A stretch of DNA of 64,000 bases. Source: Gari tellinella. Lineage: Eukaryota; Mollusca; Bivalvia; Cardiida; Psammobiidae. Where the stretch lies: the NCBI GenBank assembly GCA_922989275.2, contig OV277866.1, positions 37,651,246-37,715,245 on the forward strand, read 5' to 3'. The notes beneath the pieces were generated by a model. It was not told where the DNA came from, searched no databases, and was given only the letters and a program-made list of their open reading frames with translations. A program made the translations under genes and the position numbers. Within the stretch, counting starts at the first letter, position 1. Each line of letters opens with the position of its first letter. Of this stretch, positions 9,791 to 18,988 are shown piece after piece.

Positions 9791-10301
9791 CCCCCCCCCC
9801 TATATATATATCATGAGTTTGTTCAAATTTTTGTACTATTTCGTGGAGTTGGTCTATACTGTCTTGAAAGGTCTGAGTGCTGTCCGTGTATCCTCTTGTT
9901 GGAAGGTACACACATACTAGCAGTATTGGTTTATTGTCATTGTTAATAATTTCTACACACTGTATTCTTTCTCCTCCATCATCAATAATTTTTACAAGGT
10001 GATCGATGTCTTTTTTCCAGAGTATTCCCACACCTCCGTATCCTCGTGGGAGCTGAGTTGGGTGAATAGGGTTGTATTTGTCAACTCCTTTACCTGTCGA
10101 GCAAGTTTCATCACTTATTTGATTAAGAAGTTCAATATGACACTGAAATAACCAATGTTCCTGAATCATTATAATGTCATTATTTCGTAATAGATCGTTA
10201 ATTGCAGGGCCACTAGTCCTAACATTTTTGCAATTGTCTGAGATAATTTTCAGTTTTTGATTATCTGCTATAGTTGGGGGCTCGTTCGTGGAACCGAGCA
10301 C
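9780..10301 (-). CDS. LINE ORF2, N-terminal endonuclease part (before the frameshift)
   Basis: Starts at ATG 10301 and overlaps the end of ORF1 by 34 bases in another frame. APE-type endonuclease motifs are in order: DNCKNVR near the start, MIQEHWL (catalytic Glu), GYGGVGILWKK, VCVYLPTRG, and GG at the position of the GGDxN motif. The frame is lost in a run of ten G (plus-strand C at 9791-9800) and stops after EYK. The other frame resumes directly with the continuation of the domain (…NINEDINRK…SEIDYFF). A run of nine G would make ORF2 continuous, so this may be a slippage mutation or a base-calling error. Confidence 0.9.
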   Translation of the reverse strand: MLGSTNEPPTIADNQKLKIISDNCKNVRTSGPAINDLLRNNDIIMIQEHWLFQCHIELLNQISDETCSTGKGVDKYNPIHPTQLPRGYGGVGILWKKDIDHLVKIIDDGGERIQCVEIINNDNKPILLVCVYLPTRGYTDSTQTFQDSIDQLHEIVQKFEQTHDIYIGGGEYK

Positions 10302-12472
10302 AAAAAAGAGTTCTGTAATTTTCTTGTTTCGTCATTCTGTTCGGTAGCTACGTGTTGTTTGGCAGGAGACTTTGTTAAGTCGATCATAGGCATAGTTTCA
10401 GTGTTCTTTGTTGTCTGCTTGTTGGTTCTCTTCACAGTTACCTGTTGCTTCTTTGGCCCATGTGACATCCTTCGAGGAGCCTTTTTCTGGGTTGCTTGTG
10501 GAGTGTAGAATACAGGACGTTGGTTATGGGTTTCCTTAGCAGGATTCTTTTTGTTCTCTGCTGTTTTTTGGGCATATTGCAGTGGTAAACCTGTTAGAGC
10601 CTTAATCGTATCACTTGTTGGAGTATCCGAGTTTGGAACGCAAGACAATTCTTGCAGAACCTCTTCGGATCGCTTTTGTTCACCAATATGGGTTACTGTG
10701 CTTTGCTTATAAGTATTAGGTCCTTGCACTTGGGCAGGTATGTCAGGTTTCACATTATGATTTCTATTGCTGCTTGCTGTAGTTGGTGTTTGAAATGAAA
10801 GGTTTGGTTGTGGTTGTTGCTGCCATCCTATAACTGTATCTCCATTCTGTCTCCTGTTAGAATCTATATTATTTGTATTGTTTGTCTTGTCACCAATTTG
10901 TTGTGCTTGACACCTGTTGCATATGGCATTGGAATTTAATAGGATATCACTTTGAGTTCTCTGGGTATTTTCTTGGAATTGCATATTTTCAATTTGTCCT
11001 ATTTGTCTGTCAATTTGCCTAAGAATGTAATTTGTCACTCTACTTTGGACTCCCTTGAGAAGCGATTCATTGCAGTTAGAGTTGGTTTCTTCAAAGCTAT
11101 TCTGTGCTCTAGGAGCATCTTGGTCTTTTGTATTTTGTATATGATGGGGAGAATTTTGCATTGTACGTATAGTTGCTAAATATTCCAGTTTTTCACATTC
11201 TAACTTTTTAATATATGTATTAAGTCTAGCTATGTCCTTAGTTTTGTCTGTCATGCCTTTTTCACGCATGTTGAGATCATTTTCCCATTTTCTAAGTTTT
11301 AATTCATTGTCCCTTAATTCCTTAGTTTTCACTTTGCTCTGTTCTTCCATAGGGTCCACTTCTGGGTTTCTATTGGAGCTGGTGCCATTGGGGGCATTTG
11401 TCAGGTTTTCATCATGTTGTTTGATGGTACCGATGCAACCATAGCAGACTGTCACTAAGTCCTCCTCCTTCACACATTTTAGGTGGAATAAATGATGGCA
11501 CTGCTCGCATGTTGCAGGATCCCGCTGTATTTCCGCAAGGCAAGCTTCACATGTCAATTCTGGTTCTGTATCTAGGTCTCTGCCTGCCTGTTCCTCATTC
11601 AGCATAGCCTTACATGCCGTGTTTGACTGTTTTTGCTTTATGGCAGGAAGGAGTATAATTTTTTGTTGGTTAGACAGTTTTTCTTTTAGGCACATCTTAC
11701 ATGTATAATTTGAGTTTTCATTTTTTTCAAGTGCAATAACCTCTTCTTTGGTCAGTTTCTCACAGTTGTAGTGAATCCAGTGCTGTTTATATGTGCATAG
11801 AGTGGCTTTTGTTTTACATTGCTTGTTACATTTTAGGCATTTTGTACATGGTTTACTCCTCATTGCTTCAGTTAGGGATATTTCTTTTGTGTTCATATCT
11901 TGCTTTACGCCTTGTGGAGAGGTGTGGCCATCATTCTCCTCCTTGTCGAGTTTACCTATTGCTTGTGAAAGTTTGCTCTGTAGCATTTGGTTCAATGATT
12001 TCAGTGATCTCACTGGTTGTAGAACGGCTGATGCAGTTTTGTGAATTTCTTCTAAATCAATTTCAGTAAACTTCCAGGCATTTTTCCCATTCACAAGTAT
12101 TTTAGACGTTGTTGGGTACAAGTTGAGAGTGTATGACGCACCTTGGAGGTCTGTTACCTTTATTATGGTCTGCACTACTGCTTTTCCAGTTGAATCATAT
12201 GTATGTGTTATAGTTGCTTTACCCCTATCTTCATCAAAGTCTTCAAAGTATTCTGTGCTCGCCCATCTAAGAAGCTCGAACGTGGCAGCGTCTGCGGTTC
12301 CAACCATTCCTCCATCAGTCACGATATATGAAAGGCTCTGTACCCGTTTTGCAGCATGCAGCTTCTGCAGTAGCGCTTTCTTTGTGTTAAGGGTGTATTC
12401 AGTTCTTGCCTTTTTTGGCGGCGATGGTTCTTGGTCTCTGGATGCCTTTCCTCTTCTTTTTACAAGCGACAT
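10268..12472 (-). CDS. LINE ORF1 protein with PHD-like zinc fingers and coiled coil
   Basis: 734 codons, intact. Residues 1-30 are basic. Residues 60-150 form a domain containing TLNLYPTTSKILVNGKNAWKF. A first Cys/His cluster lies at about 209-261 (CTKCLKCNKQC...HWIHYNC...CKMC) and a second at about 308-346 (CEAC...CEQCHHLFHLKC...CYGC); both resemble PHD/RING zinc fingers. A Lys/Glu-rich coiled coil follows at about 375-445. The C-terminal third is Gln/Asn/Thr-rich and basic. ORF1 proteins bind element RNA and help build the ribonucleoprotein; PHD-type fingers in ORF1 are known from CR1-group elements. It ends inside the start of ORF2, implying downstream reinitiation or coupled translation. 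Confidence 0.88.
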   Translation of the reverse strand: MSLVKRRGKASRDQEPSPPKKARTEYTLNTKKALLQKLHAAKRVQSLSYIVTDGGMVGTADAATFELLRWASTEYFEDFDEDRGKATITHTYDSTGKAVVQTIIKVTDLQGASYTLNLYPTTSKILVNGKNAWKFTEIDLEEIHKTASAVLQPVRSLKSLNQMLQSKLSQAIGKLDKEENDGHTSPQGVKQDMNTKEISLTEAMRSKPCTKCLKCNKQCKTKATLCTYKQHWIHYNCEKLTKEEVIALEKNENSNYTCKMCLKEKLSNQQKIILLPAIKQKQSNTACKAMLNEEQAGRDLDTEPELTCEACLAEIQRDPATCEQCHHLFHLKCVKEEDLVTVCYGCIGTIKQHDENLTNAPNGTSSNRNPEVDPMEEQSKVKTKELRDNELKLRKWENDLNMREKGMTDKTKDIARLNTYIKKLECEKLEYLATIRTMQNSPHHIQNTKDQDAPRAQNSFEETNSNCNESLLKGVQSRVTNYILRQIDRQIGQIENMQFQENTQRTQSDILLNSNAICNRCQAQQIGDKTNNTNNIDSNRRQNGDTVIGWQQQPQPNLSFQTPTTASSNRNHNVKPDIPAQVQGPNTYKQSTVTHIGEQKRSEEVLQELSCVPNSDTPTSDTIKALTGLPLQYAQKTAENKKNPAKETHNQRPVFYTPQATQKKAPRRMSHGPKKQQVTVKRTNKQTTKNTETMPMIDLTKSPAKQHVATEQNDETRKLQNSFLCSVPRTSPQL

Positions 12473-12657
12473 TTTACCTGTTTTCTACGACCATAGGTAT
12501 AAGGGTAGGGTGGTTAAATCTAGAAGAAAACCAGGCAGGGGCAGTTTGTTTTGTTATCAACAGCGGCACAACAGTATAGTGTTCAATTCAACTCAACGCA
12601 GTGTCTATCACAGATGATTCTTTACATTGCATAACATAAAACAAATGTTCATTATAG

Positions 12658-12995
12658 TTTAAAATATGATTACAGTACTGTATTAAAAACAGTTTAAAAA
12701 GTCAGAATTTGGTGTGCGTGGTTTTCGCACTATTTGTAATTTCTCAGCTAATATTATCAATAGTACCCTTGAAGGATGGTTTATCTTTCTTGCTTACCAC
12801 TAAATGTTAGTGGAAATAGTCATTTAAAATATAATTACTGTATTAAAATCAATTTAAGACAGTTTAAAAGTCCGACTTTGGTGTGCGAGATTTTTCGCAC
12901 TAATTGTAATTTCTCAGCTAATATTATCAGCAGCACCCTTGAGGGGTGGTTTATCTTTCTTTATTACCACTAAATGATAGTGGAAATAGTCATTT
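12658..12995. repeat. Two-unit tandem repeat, about 168 bp per unit
   Basis: Unit 1 starts near 12658 and unit 2 near 12826. They share GGTGTGCG, TTTTCGCACTA, TTGTAATTTCTCAGCTAATA, a GGTTTATCTTTCTT stretch and TTAGTGGAAATAGTCATTT. The two similar short open frames at 12776 and 12946 arise from this duplication and are not genes. Confidence 0.75.
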
Positions 12996-12999
12996 TAAA

Positions 13000-13440
13000 A
13001 GTAAATTCGGTAAAAGTCAATTAAAAACAAGATGTCCGCCATGTGACCGCCATTTTTTTCCACGCCTTTTCAACTTAAAATATAGAATAAGTCAATACAA
13101 TTCAGTTCCACTGTTGTGCTACTTTTACACCATATACCCTTCACCACTTTATATAATATTTCTGCAGTTCCAGTTTAAAAATCTTCGTGAGTTAAAATTC
13201 AAGATAAAACTTTTTCAGAGCTGAGAAAATGCGACTGTCCTCCACCACGTCCAACACCAATGATATTCTTTCATGTTAAACTATGTATTCTTCATTATAT
13301 AAAGTCATTTATATGTTACAAAGGCAGCTTATGCTGGATAAAAATCAAGTGTGTAATAAACATGCACGATACAGGAAAAAAGAAACTTTCAGCAGACTCG
13401 GATCTATGAAACATTAATCAGCGCTGGTTAGCTACATAAC
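13000..13440. other. AT-rich sequence with no recognisable feature
   Basis: No splice-bounded exon, inverted repeat or microsatellite stood out between the tandem repeat and the GGAGT-rich element. Confidence 0.35.
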
Positions 13441-13443
13441 TAG

Positions 13444-14283
13444 TAGGCATGGTTGAATTAGTGGAATGGAATGGAATGGAGTCTTTGAGTGGAGTTGTGG
13501 AATGGAGTCTTGGAATGGTTTAGATTGAAAACCACTCCAAAACCATACTCCATGACTCCATTCCAACATTCCATTCCAAGACTCCAAAACTACACTCCGT
13601 AAATTCAACCATACCTTGCCATAGTTGAATATATGGAGTGAAGTTTTGGAGTCTTGGAGTGGAGAGTAATTTTAAGAGTTTAATTGTGGAGTCTATAAAC
13701 AGTTGTTTCCAACTAGTCTAAACCTTTTCATTTTTGGTCCAGTTATTACACTTTTGAATTTGTGTGTAGGTTTGTATCGCATCCCGAGCCAACCATGTCA
13801 ATTTGGTGCAAAAAATCGAGTTTTGAAAATGTGGGCTGATCAGCCCCCAGGCATACTTTGGGACTTTATTTCTACATGAAATGATGGCAGCACAAAATGT
13901 ATGGATGTTTCTTGCCTATGCCACTATATTCTTAGACACACATATTTAGTACATCGCATCACATTGTCAATGCCATTTAAGAACAAACATAACATTTACA
14001 GTCTCTTAAAAAGCCCAGAGAGTCCCAAAATAGCATTCAGAAGATCTTTGGATAACATTGCAATGTCACGGTAGCTTATTTATTACACATTAGCCCCTAT
14101 GCCAGGACATCTGCAGTGCCCCTACGGTCAATGGGGATACGGGATGTGTGAGATAAGGTGAGTGAGGTCAGCCTGTAGGGACCAGAACGATCAGTGCTGA
14201 CTGGACAGTTAAAATGCCATTCCAAGACTCCATTCTACTCCAAGACTACGTTCCATTCCGTTCCACTAATTCAACCATGCCTA
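13444..14283. mobile_element. TIR element rich in GGAAT/GGAGT minisatellite
   Basis: The ends read TAGGCATGGTTGAATTAGTG and CACTAATTCAACCATGCCTA. ACTAG occurs just outside both ends (left about 13439-13443, right about 14285-14289), suggesting a short target duplication. Inside each end are arrays of GGAATGGA and GGAGTCTTGGA on opposite strands (13460-13530; 13540-13600; 13635-13665; 14215-14260). The interior has no coding frame. Confidence 0.65.
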
Positions 14284-14426
14284 ACTAGTATAATAGTATA
14301 AAACACCATATTAAGCATATTACTCCTCTGCAGTCCTGATTGTTCTGATCAAGATAAAATATATCCATCATTTGCAAACAATGCATATCCAGATCAGCGG
14401 GATCATTACAAGTGACCCTGAAAGAG

Positions 14427-14774
14427 CAGGGCTACCATAACTTGCTCCAAAAATCCAAAATTTGTCAAATTTTCAAGCTCGATTTTAGGAATCGTACCGA
14501 TAACCCTTTCGCTGCAAGGCTCTTTAACAAGAACATTAAAGTATGCAAACAATTTAATTCAAGATCAGACGCTGCGTAATGCGGCTTCTGGTCTGGATCT
14601 AAATTGTTTGGCACCCATATCAATGTTTCATATATCAAGTAAAAAAAGAAAAGCATTAAAAATCAAATTTAGAAAGAGCAGAAGTCCGAAGATTTCGGAA
14701 AAATTCCGTAGCCTGTCCGGAGAAATCAAGAAATATTCAAAGATCTGGAACAATCCGGAGATATGGAAGCCCTG
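14427..14774. mobile_element. MITE family D, copy 1 (alpha-type core)
   Basis: Ends CAGGGCTACCAT and ATGGAAGCCCTG. Flanks are AAAGAG on the left and GAAGAG on the right, a 6-bp duplication with one change. The shell (CTCGATTTTAGGAATCGTACC; GTCCGAAGATTTCGGAAA) is the same as in copies at 16684, 43077, 53818 and 56940. The centre here is an alpha hairpin at about 14545-14612 preceded by AACCCTTTCGCTGCAAGG. Confidence 0.75.
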
Positions 14775-15000
14775 GAAGAGCTCTCTATATGCTCAGGATA
14801 TGCATTGCTTGTTGTACAGGAATACATTGTTATAGTTACACAGATTCTTTCCAGGGTACGCGAGGATTTATTCTCGGCTGAGGAAAATCATGAATCACGA
14901 AAATCAAGACGATTCCAAAAAGATGCCACAAAACAGGATTAGATGAAGAAATAAATAATAATTGAGTATTTTAGAATTGAACTTACGACAATATTTGTCA

Positions 15001-15384
15001 TACAGCGCTCCCTCTCTTCAACGACACCCAATGGGAAACAAAAATATGTACGTTGTTTGAAGGGAGTCGTTATACAGAGGGAAATTGGTTTACACTTGCA
15101 AACAGCTTGAATCCAGATCAGACGCCGCGTAACGCGGCGTCTGATCTGGATTCAAGCTGTTTGTCTCACGTCGTTAAAAAAATTTCTGTCAAAATGTCCA
15201 TTATGTAACTTTGAGAAAAACAGCAGACGACAACTTTAAGCAGACGACATTGCAGGCGTGAAAAGGTTGGACATAATTGTCATGTTTGAGGAAATTTCCT
15301 TGTATTGTTTGGGGAAAAGAGGCAAGCGTCTTTGTGAGGAGGGACTCGTTGTTGGGAGGGTCGTTGTAGAGAGGGAACACTGTA
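15001..15384. mobile_element. MITE family B, copy 2
   Basis: A 384-bp element with TACAGCGCTCCCTCTCTTCA at the left and GAGAGGGAACACTGTA at the right. The alpha hairpin at 15098-15163 is nearly perfect (AGACGCCGCGTAACGCGGCG at the apex). The internal tract GCAGACGACA matches the other B copies. Confidence 0.8.
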
Positions 15385-15698
15385 GACCGTTTCTACATGC
15401 AGGTCAACGTCGGCTCACTTTCGTTGGGACGTCACGCATGCAACATTGTGTCTAAGACATACTGCATTTTAGCTTGACACAGCGACATTGACCACATTCC
15501 ATGGACCCCTTTCCATAGTCGTGGCCAGAGTGCATCGACATTTGCCACAATTTGGATCCATATCAGACTCCGATTACTCGGCGTCGGATTAGAATCCAAA
15601 TACATTGACACACAAAGTGATTTTTCTTTCTGTCGAAATGCATACAGTAATATTCTTTTACGACCACTAAATTGTGTTAATTATTAGGTGTTTACGAC

Positions 15699-15711
15699 AG
15701 GTGAATGTTTA
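15699..15711. repeat. Target-site duplication of SINE, left copy
   Basis: AGGTGAATGTTTA is repeated exactly at 15998-16010 on the other side of the SINE. A duplication of 13-14 bases is typical of LINE-driven insertion. Confidence 0.9.
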
Positions 15712-15997
15712 ATTTGATTTGATTTGATTTGTTTTGATTTTACGTCGCTTTCAACAGTATTTCAGTCATATCGCGACGTCCAGCTAATGACAGGTGGAGG
15801 AAGACCCCAGAAGCCCTTTATGCACTGTTTCAGGCACAAATCGACAACTGGGTAGAGCCACCGACCTTCCGCAAGCCAGCTGGAAGGCTTCCCCACATGA
15901 AAAATCCGAACGACCCTATTGGAATTCGAACTCACAGCGGTGAGGAGCTTAGTGATGTAAGTCACATTGACTATACCACTAGACCACGGAGGCCCCC
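15712..15997 (-). mobile_element. tRNA-derived SINE, full length
   Basis: Read on the minus strand from 15997. The head has an A-box-like GTGGTCTAGTGGTATAGTC and a B box GAGTTCGAATTCC, the internal RNA polymerase III promoter of a tRNA. A body follows with GGGGAAGCCTTCCAGCTGGC and GCGATATGACTGAAATACTG. The 3' end is a CAAAT pentamer tail (plus strand 15712-15732). The exact 13-14-base duplication marks a young insertion by a LINE in trans. 3' fragments of the same family occur at 31628-31728 (plus) and 25457-25492. Confidence 0.88.
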
Positions 15998-16111
15998 AGG
16001 TGAATGTTTAAAGCAAAGTAACCAGAACAACAAATATTTCAACGGACCAATGGTATCGACCCAGGAGAGAGTATATGACGCGGACTAGTCTGCAGACAAC
16101 TCTTCTCTCTC

Positions 16112-16340
16112 CTAAGACCGTGACACGGATTGCGACTTGGAATGTAAGAACACTTTATGAGGCTGGAAGGACCGCACAAGTAGCTAGGGAGATGGAAAGA
16201 TAACTTGGAGAAGAACCTTGGATGCTGAGCTGCGGTCCATCCAATTGTCATGGGGTGAAGTGAAGAGGATAGCCCAAGATAGAGCCAATTGGAAGAAAGT
16301 AGTGAAGGCCCTATGCCCACCCATGGGCGAAGAGGATTAA
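16112..16340 (+). pseudogene. Internally deleted LINE: endonuclease start joined to ORF2 C-terminus
   Basis: 16130-16204 translates as TRIATWNVRTLYEAGRTAQV..., the first motif of a LINE endonuclease, then a stop. From about 16213 another frame reads ELRSIQLSWGEVKRIAQDRA...WKKVVKALCPP and ends in a stop, a typical LINE ORF2 C-terminal tail, followed by TAAGTAAGTAA. Everything between, including RT, is missing. Loose flanking similarity (TTTAAAGCAAAGTAAC at about 16007, CTTAAAGCAAGGTAAC at about 16351) may be an old target duplication. Confidence 0.75.
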
Positions 16341-16347
16341 GTAAGTA

Positions 16348-16428
16348 ACTGCTTAAAGCAAGGTAACAGTAAAACAGAAAGCTCTGTACGGAGCTTTCTT
16401 TGTTACTGTCACCTTGTTTTAAGCTGTC
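16348..16428. repeat. Beta-like hairpin with variant apex
   Basis: GCTTAAAGCAAGGTAACAGT and its inverse flank an apex GAAAGCTCTGTACGGAGCTTTC, followed by GTCACCTGTCTTTTA as after other beta cores. The left arm seems to have been split by the retroelement insertions between 15699 and 16350. Confidence 0.6.
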
Positions 16429-16683
16429 ACCTGTCTTTTATACAATAAACATTCGTTTTAGTGGTCGTAATAGAAAGTGTTTTTAACCGTTATATATTTG
16501 ATAACAAAATAAAAGCAGACGACATTTTCTAAAGCAGACGATAACCTGGTGGCGAAGTGGTTAATCTTTGTAGTACAAACAATCGATCGATATATACAAT
16601 AGATCGATAGTCAATCACTCCAGTACTAATCTAGTAATAAATTAAACTTCCTTAGCGATCAATTCACTAACTTTATACGCTTA

Positions 16684-16954
16684 CAGGGCTGTCATTTCTC
16701 CGGATTTTTCCTAAATCTTCGGATTTTTTTCTAGTACATGGTACATGTACAAATGTATAGCTTAAAATAGGCTGAAAGTAAAGCAGAATGCGCCTTAAGG
16801 CGCATTCTGCTTTACTTTCAGCCTGCTTTAAGCAGCCACGTGTCAACAAAACTTGGCACAGGCGATGGGATAAAGGTAGGATTCGTAAAATCGCACTTGA
16901 AAAATGCAAATTTGGAAATCTTAGGATTTTTTATGTCAACTTATGGCAGCCCTG
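16684..16954. mobile_element. MITE family D, copy 2 (beta core)
   Basis: A 271-bp element with ends CAGGGCTGTCAT and ATGGCAGCCCTG and exact 6-bp flanks CGCTTA (16678-16683 and 16955-16960). The centre (about 16760-16835) is a beta hairpin with the uninterrupted apex GCAGAATGCGCCTTAAGGCG. Confidence 0.85.
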
Positions 16955-17168
16955 CGCTTACCGTGAAACTTTGATTACCTTTGCAATTAGTCTGGAACCA
17001 GACGAGACGCAGTGTAAATCGGCGTCTCATCGGGACCCATGCAATCTGACCATGTTCCGAAAAGAATATTTGAGAAAAAGTATTTTCAACGCGGGATTAT
17101 AAACAATTGCTGTGTATAATTTCATATTTCAACCCTGATCGTGCTAAGTATGACTTGGCTAATATTCG

Positions 17169-17217
17169 CAAACAGTTTGAATTAAGCACCGTCTAATCTG
17201 GATCCAAACTGTTTGAC
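17169..17217. repeat. Shortened alpha hairpin
   Basis: GCAAACAGTTTGAATT and ATCCAAACTGTTTG with most of the apex deleted. Confidence 0.6.
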
Positions 17218-17541
17218 ATTCATATTCATAGTTTCTTAAAATATATAGTAGATATATATGTGTTTGTACATTTTTTCGCAGACGCGAACTCATCATGCTA
17301 AGGGTTAACAGTAGCAGATGACAATTATAGGAAGCACAATTTGATGCTACCTAGCGCATTTTGAGTGCCCGTTTAGAACAGGATTGACTGTATCAACTCA
17401 TACGCAACCAAAAAGTCCCAAACCTTTATTAAATGTGTCACTTGTAATGACTAACTCAGTGGGTAATTACCCATTTGGTCATCAAAGAAAATCAACCTTT
17501 ATCACGTTGAAAGCGGCAAACTTGCAATATTTGTAATATGT

Positions 17542-17606
17542 CAAACAATTTATACCCATATGAGACGCCGAGTAACCCGTCCTCTCATATGGGTCTAAAC
17601 TGTTTG
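17542..17606. repeat. Alpha hairpin, diverged
   Basis: CAAACAATTTATACCCATAT and ATATGGGTCTAAACTGTTTG around GAGACGCCGAGTAACCCG. The apex is asymmetric, and several changes are compensated across the stem. Confidence 0.65.
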
Positions 17607-17746
17607 ATATGGAGGCTTTTGCTATCAGAAATGGCAACTAGATATGTAAAAATGAAATTTGGCAGACAACAATTTTCACAGAAGACAATTGCGTGGCGAG
17701 ATAAAATCTCTGTAAGAGTAAATTCCCCAGTGGCGGATCTATGTTT

Positions 17747-17996
17747 TACAGTGGAGAATCTGTTATTCTTTCCCGTTTAAACGCAAACGTACGCAAACGC
17801 AAAGCACTAAAACGTAGAAAAGAACAACTTTTGGAAAATTCTGATAATTCATGTTTATCTTGGTGGCAAACAGTTTGGAGCCTGATCAGACGCCGGGTTA
17901 CCCGGCGTCTGATCTGGCTCCAAACTGTTTGCACTGCAAATAATAGTTTTAGCGTAAACGCGTTTATTGGGAAAGAATAACAGATTCTCCACTGTA
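17747..17996. mobile_element. MITE family A, intact copy (250 bp)
   Basis: A reference copy. It lies between TA dinucleotides with terminal inverted repeats CAGTGGAGAATCTGTTATTC. One subterminal arm has GTTTGCG-type repeats (AAACGCAAACGTACGCAAAC); the other has AACGCGTTTATTGGGAAAG. The centre, about 17867-17931, is an alpha hairpin with apex AGACGCCGGGTTACCCGGCG. Ends and TA target fit a pogo/Tc1-mariner-type non-autonomous transposon. Other near-complete copies start at 21895, 32897, 37413, 37753, 38304, 39342, 40453, 44350, 50051 and 54979. Confidence 0.88.
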
Positions 17997-18043
17997 GAAC
18001 CATGCTTTAACGGTGGCCGGTTTCAGTTTTTTTTATGGCAGGT

Positions 18044-18122
18044 GATTACTTAAATCAGACTGAACGTAAAGCAAAACGCTCTTGTTTAGCACCTTTATGC
18101 TTTAACTTTAGCCTACTTTAAT
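18044..18122. repeat. Degenerate beta hairpin
   Basis: Begins GGTGATTACTTAAATCAG and ends GCCTACTTTAATCATCC; the arms still contain AAGCAAAACGC and its rough inverse. Confidence 0.5.
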
Positions 18123-18435
18123 CATCCACTATCGAGGGTGCAGAAAAATAATTCTGTGCCTCTTTAGAAATTCTTTTATTACGCTCAGTTATGATTTTAC
18201 ATGAACACATGAGAACAAAAGGTATGAGGAAGTAAATTCTCTAAAAGGTGCTTCTATTAAGGGGAAAGAGTTACATGTAACCCATGACAACCGAATTATT
18301 TCATACTGAGAAAACATGTTCGGTGTAAAGAGGTGTGGACTATGAAAGTTAAGTAGCCATCCGAAAGATGTTTCAATTATTTAACCCATTACACCATAAA
18401 TACGCCGTCTTACACCTTTACATGAAATTTACACA

Positions 18436-18453
18436 CCCCCCCCCCCCCCCCCC
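18436..18453. repeat. Poly-C tract, 18 bases
   Basis: An uninterrupted run of 18 C followed by ACCCC. It may be length-variable or an assembly weak point. Confidence 0.9.
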
Positions 18454-18988
18454 ACCCCGCTGAGACAAAAGCTCACCATGAATATACAATATAAGAAATA
18501 TATTGCTTATCCTGCTTCGTAATTTATGTTTACAAAGTGGTCTTTCAAATGAAATGATTAAATATGGTCACAACTCACAAGTCGTTATCTGCAAAGATAG
18601 TTCAACATTACAGAAGCAAACTACGGTGCGTTATAGAGATAACCCCTGTTTTCCAAACCACGAATCTGATTTACAAACAGTATGATATATACCCAGATCA
18701 GAGGGCACGTATATAGGAGTCATCTGATCTGGGTCTACACTGACCGATAATTAAGACCAGTATTTTTTGTTTAAACTACCGAAAATTGGAAGTAGAGGCT
18801 GGTTAGTGTTTTGGTAACTAACTTGGTCCCAATGGAACCAAATAATCCACATAGTTACATTGTACAGTGGAGAATCTGTTATTCTTTCCCAATAAACGCG
18901 TTTACGCTAAAACTATTATTTACAGTGCAAACAGTTTGGAGCCAGATCAGACGCCGGGTAACCCGGCGTCTGATCAGGCTCCAAACTT

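Larger units (their letters stand above)
6575..12617 (-). mobile_element. Nearly complete non-LTR retrotransposon (CR1/L2 superfamily type)
   Basis: About 6 kb on the minus strand: 5' UTR about 12473-12617, ORF1 12472-10268, ORF2 10301-6770 with one frameshift, then a 3' UTR and a CAA-type tail. ORF1 with PHD-like fingers and a coiled coil, an APE-type endonuclease plus RT in ORF2, a C-terminal Cys-His knuckle and a microsatellite tail all fit the CR1/L2 group; the clade is an inference. The 5' boundary is approximate because a tandem repeat starts at 12658. Long intact frames suggest a fairly recent insertion. Confidence 0.82.

Noticed and set aside
10257..12617. Plus-strand open frames up to 164 codons
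   Set aside because: They lie opposite LINE ORF1, which has recognisable zinc fingers on the minus strand.
17741..18003. Repeated open frames of 77-85 codons reading RRRVTRRLIRLQTVC at many sites (also 32913, 37432, 40438, 54978)
   Set aside because: The same peptide arises from both strands of every family A MITE because its palindromic alpha core lacks stops; there is no sign of selection on protein.
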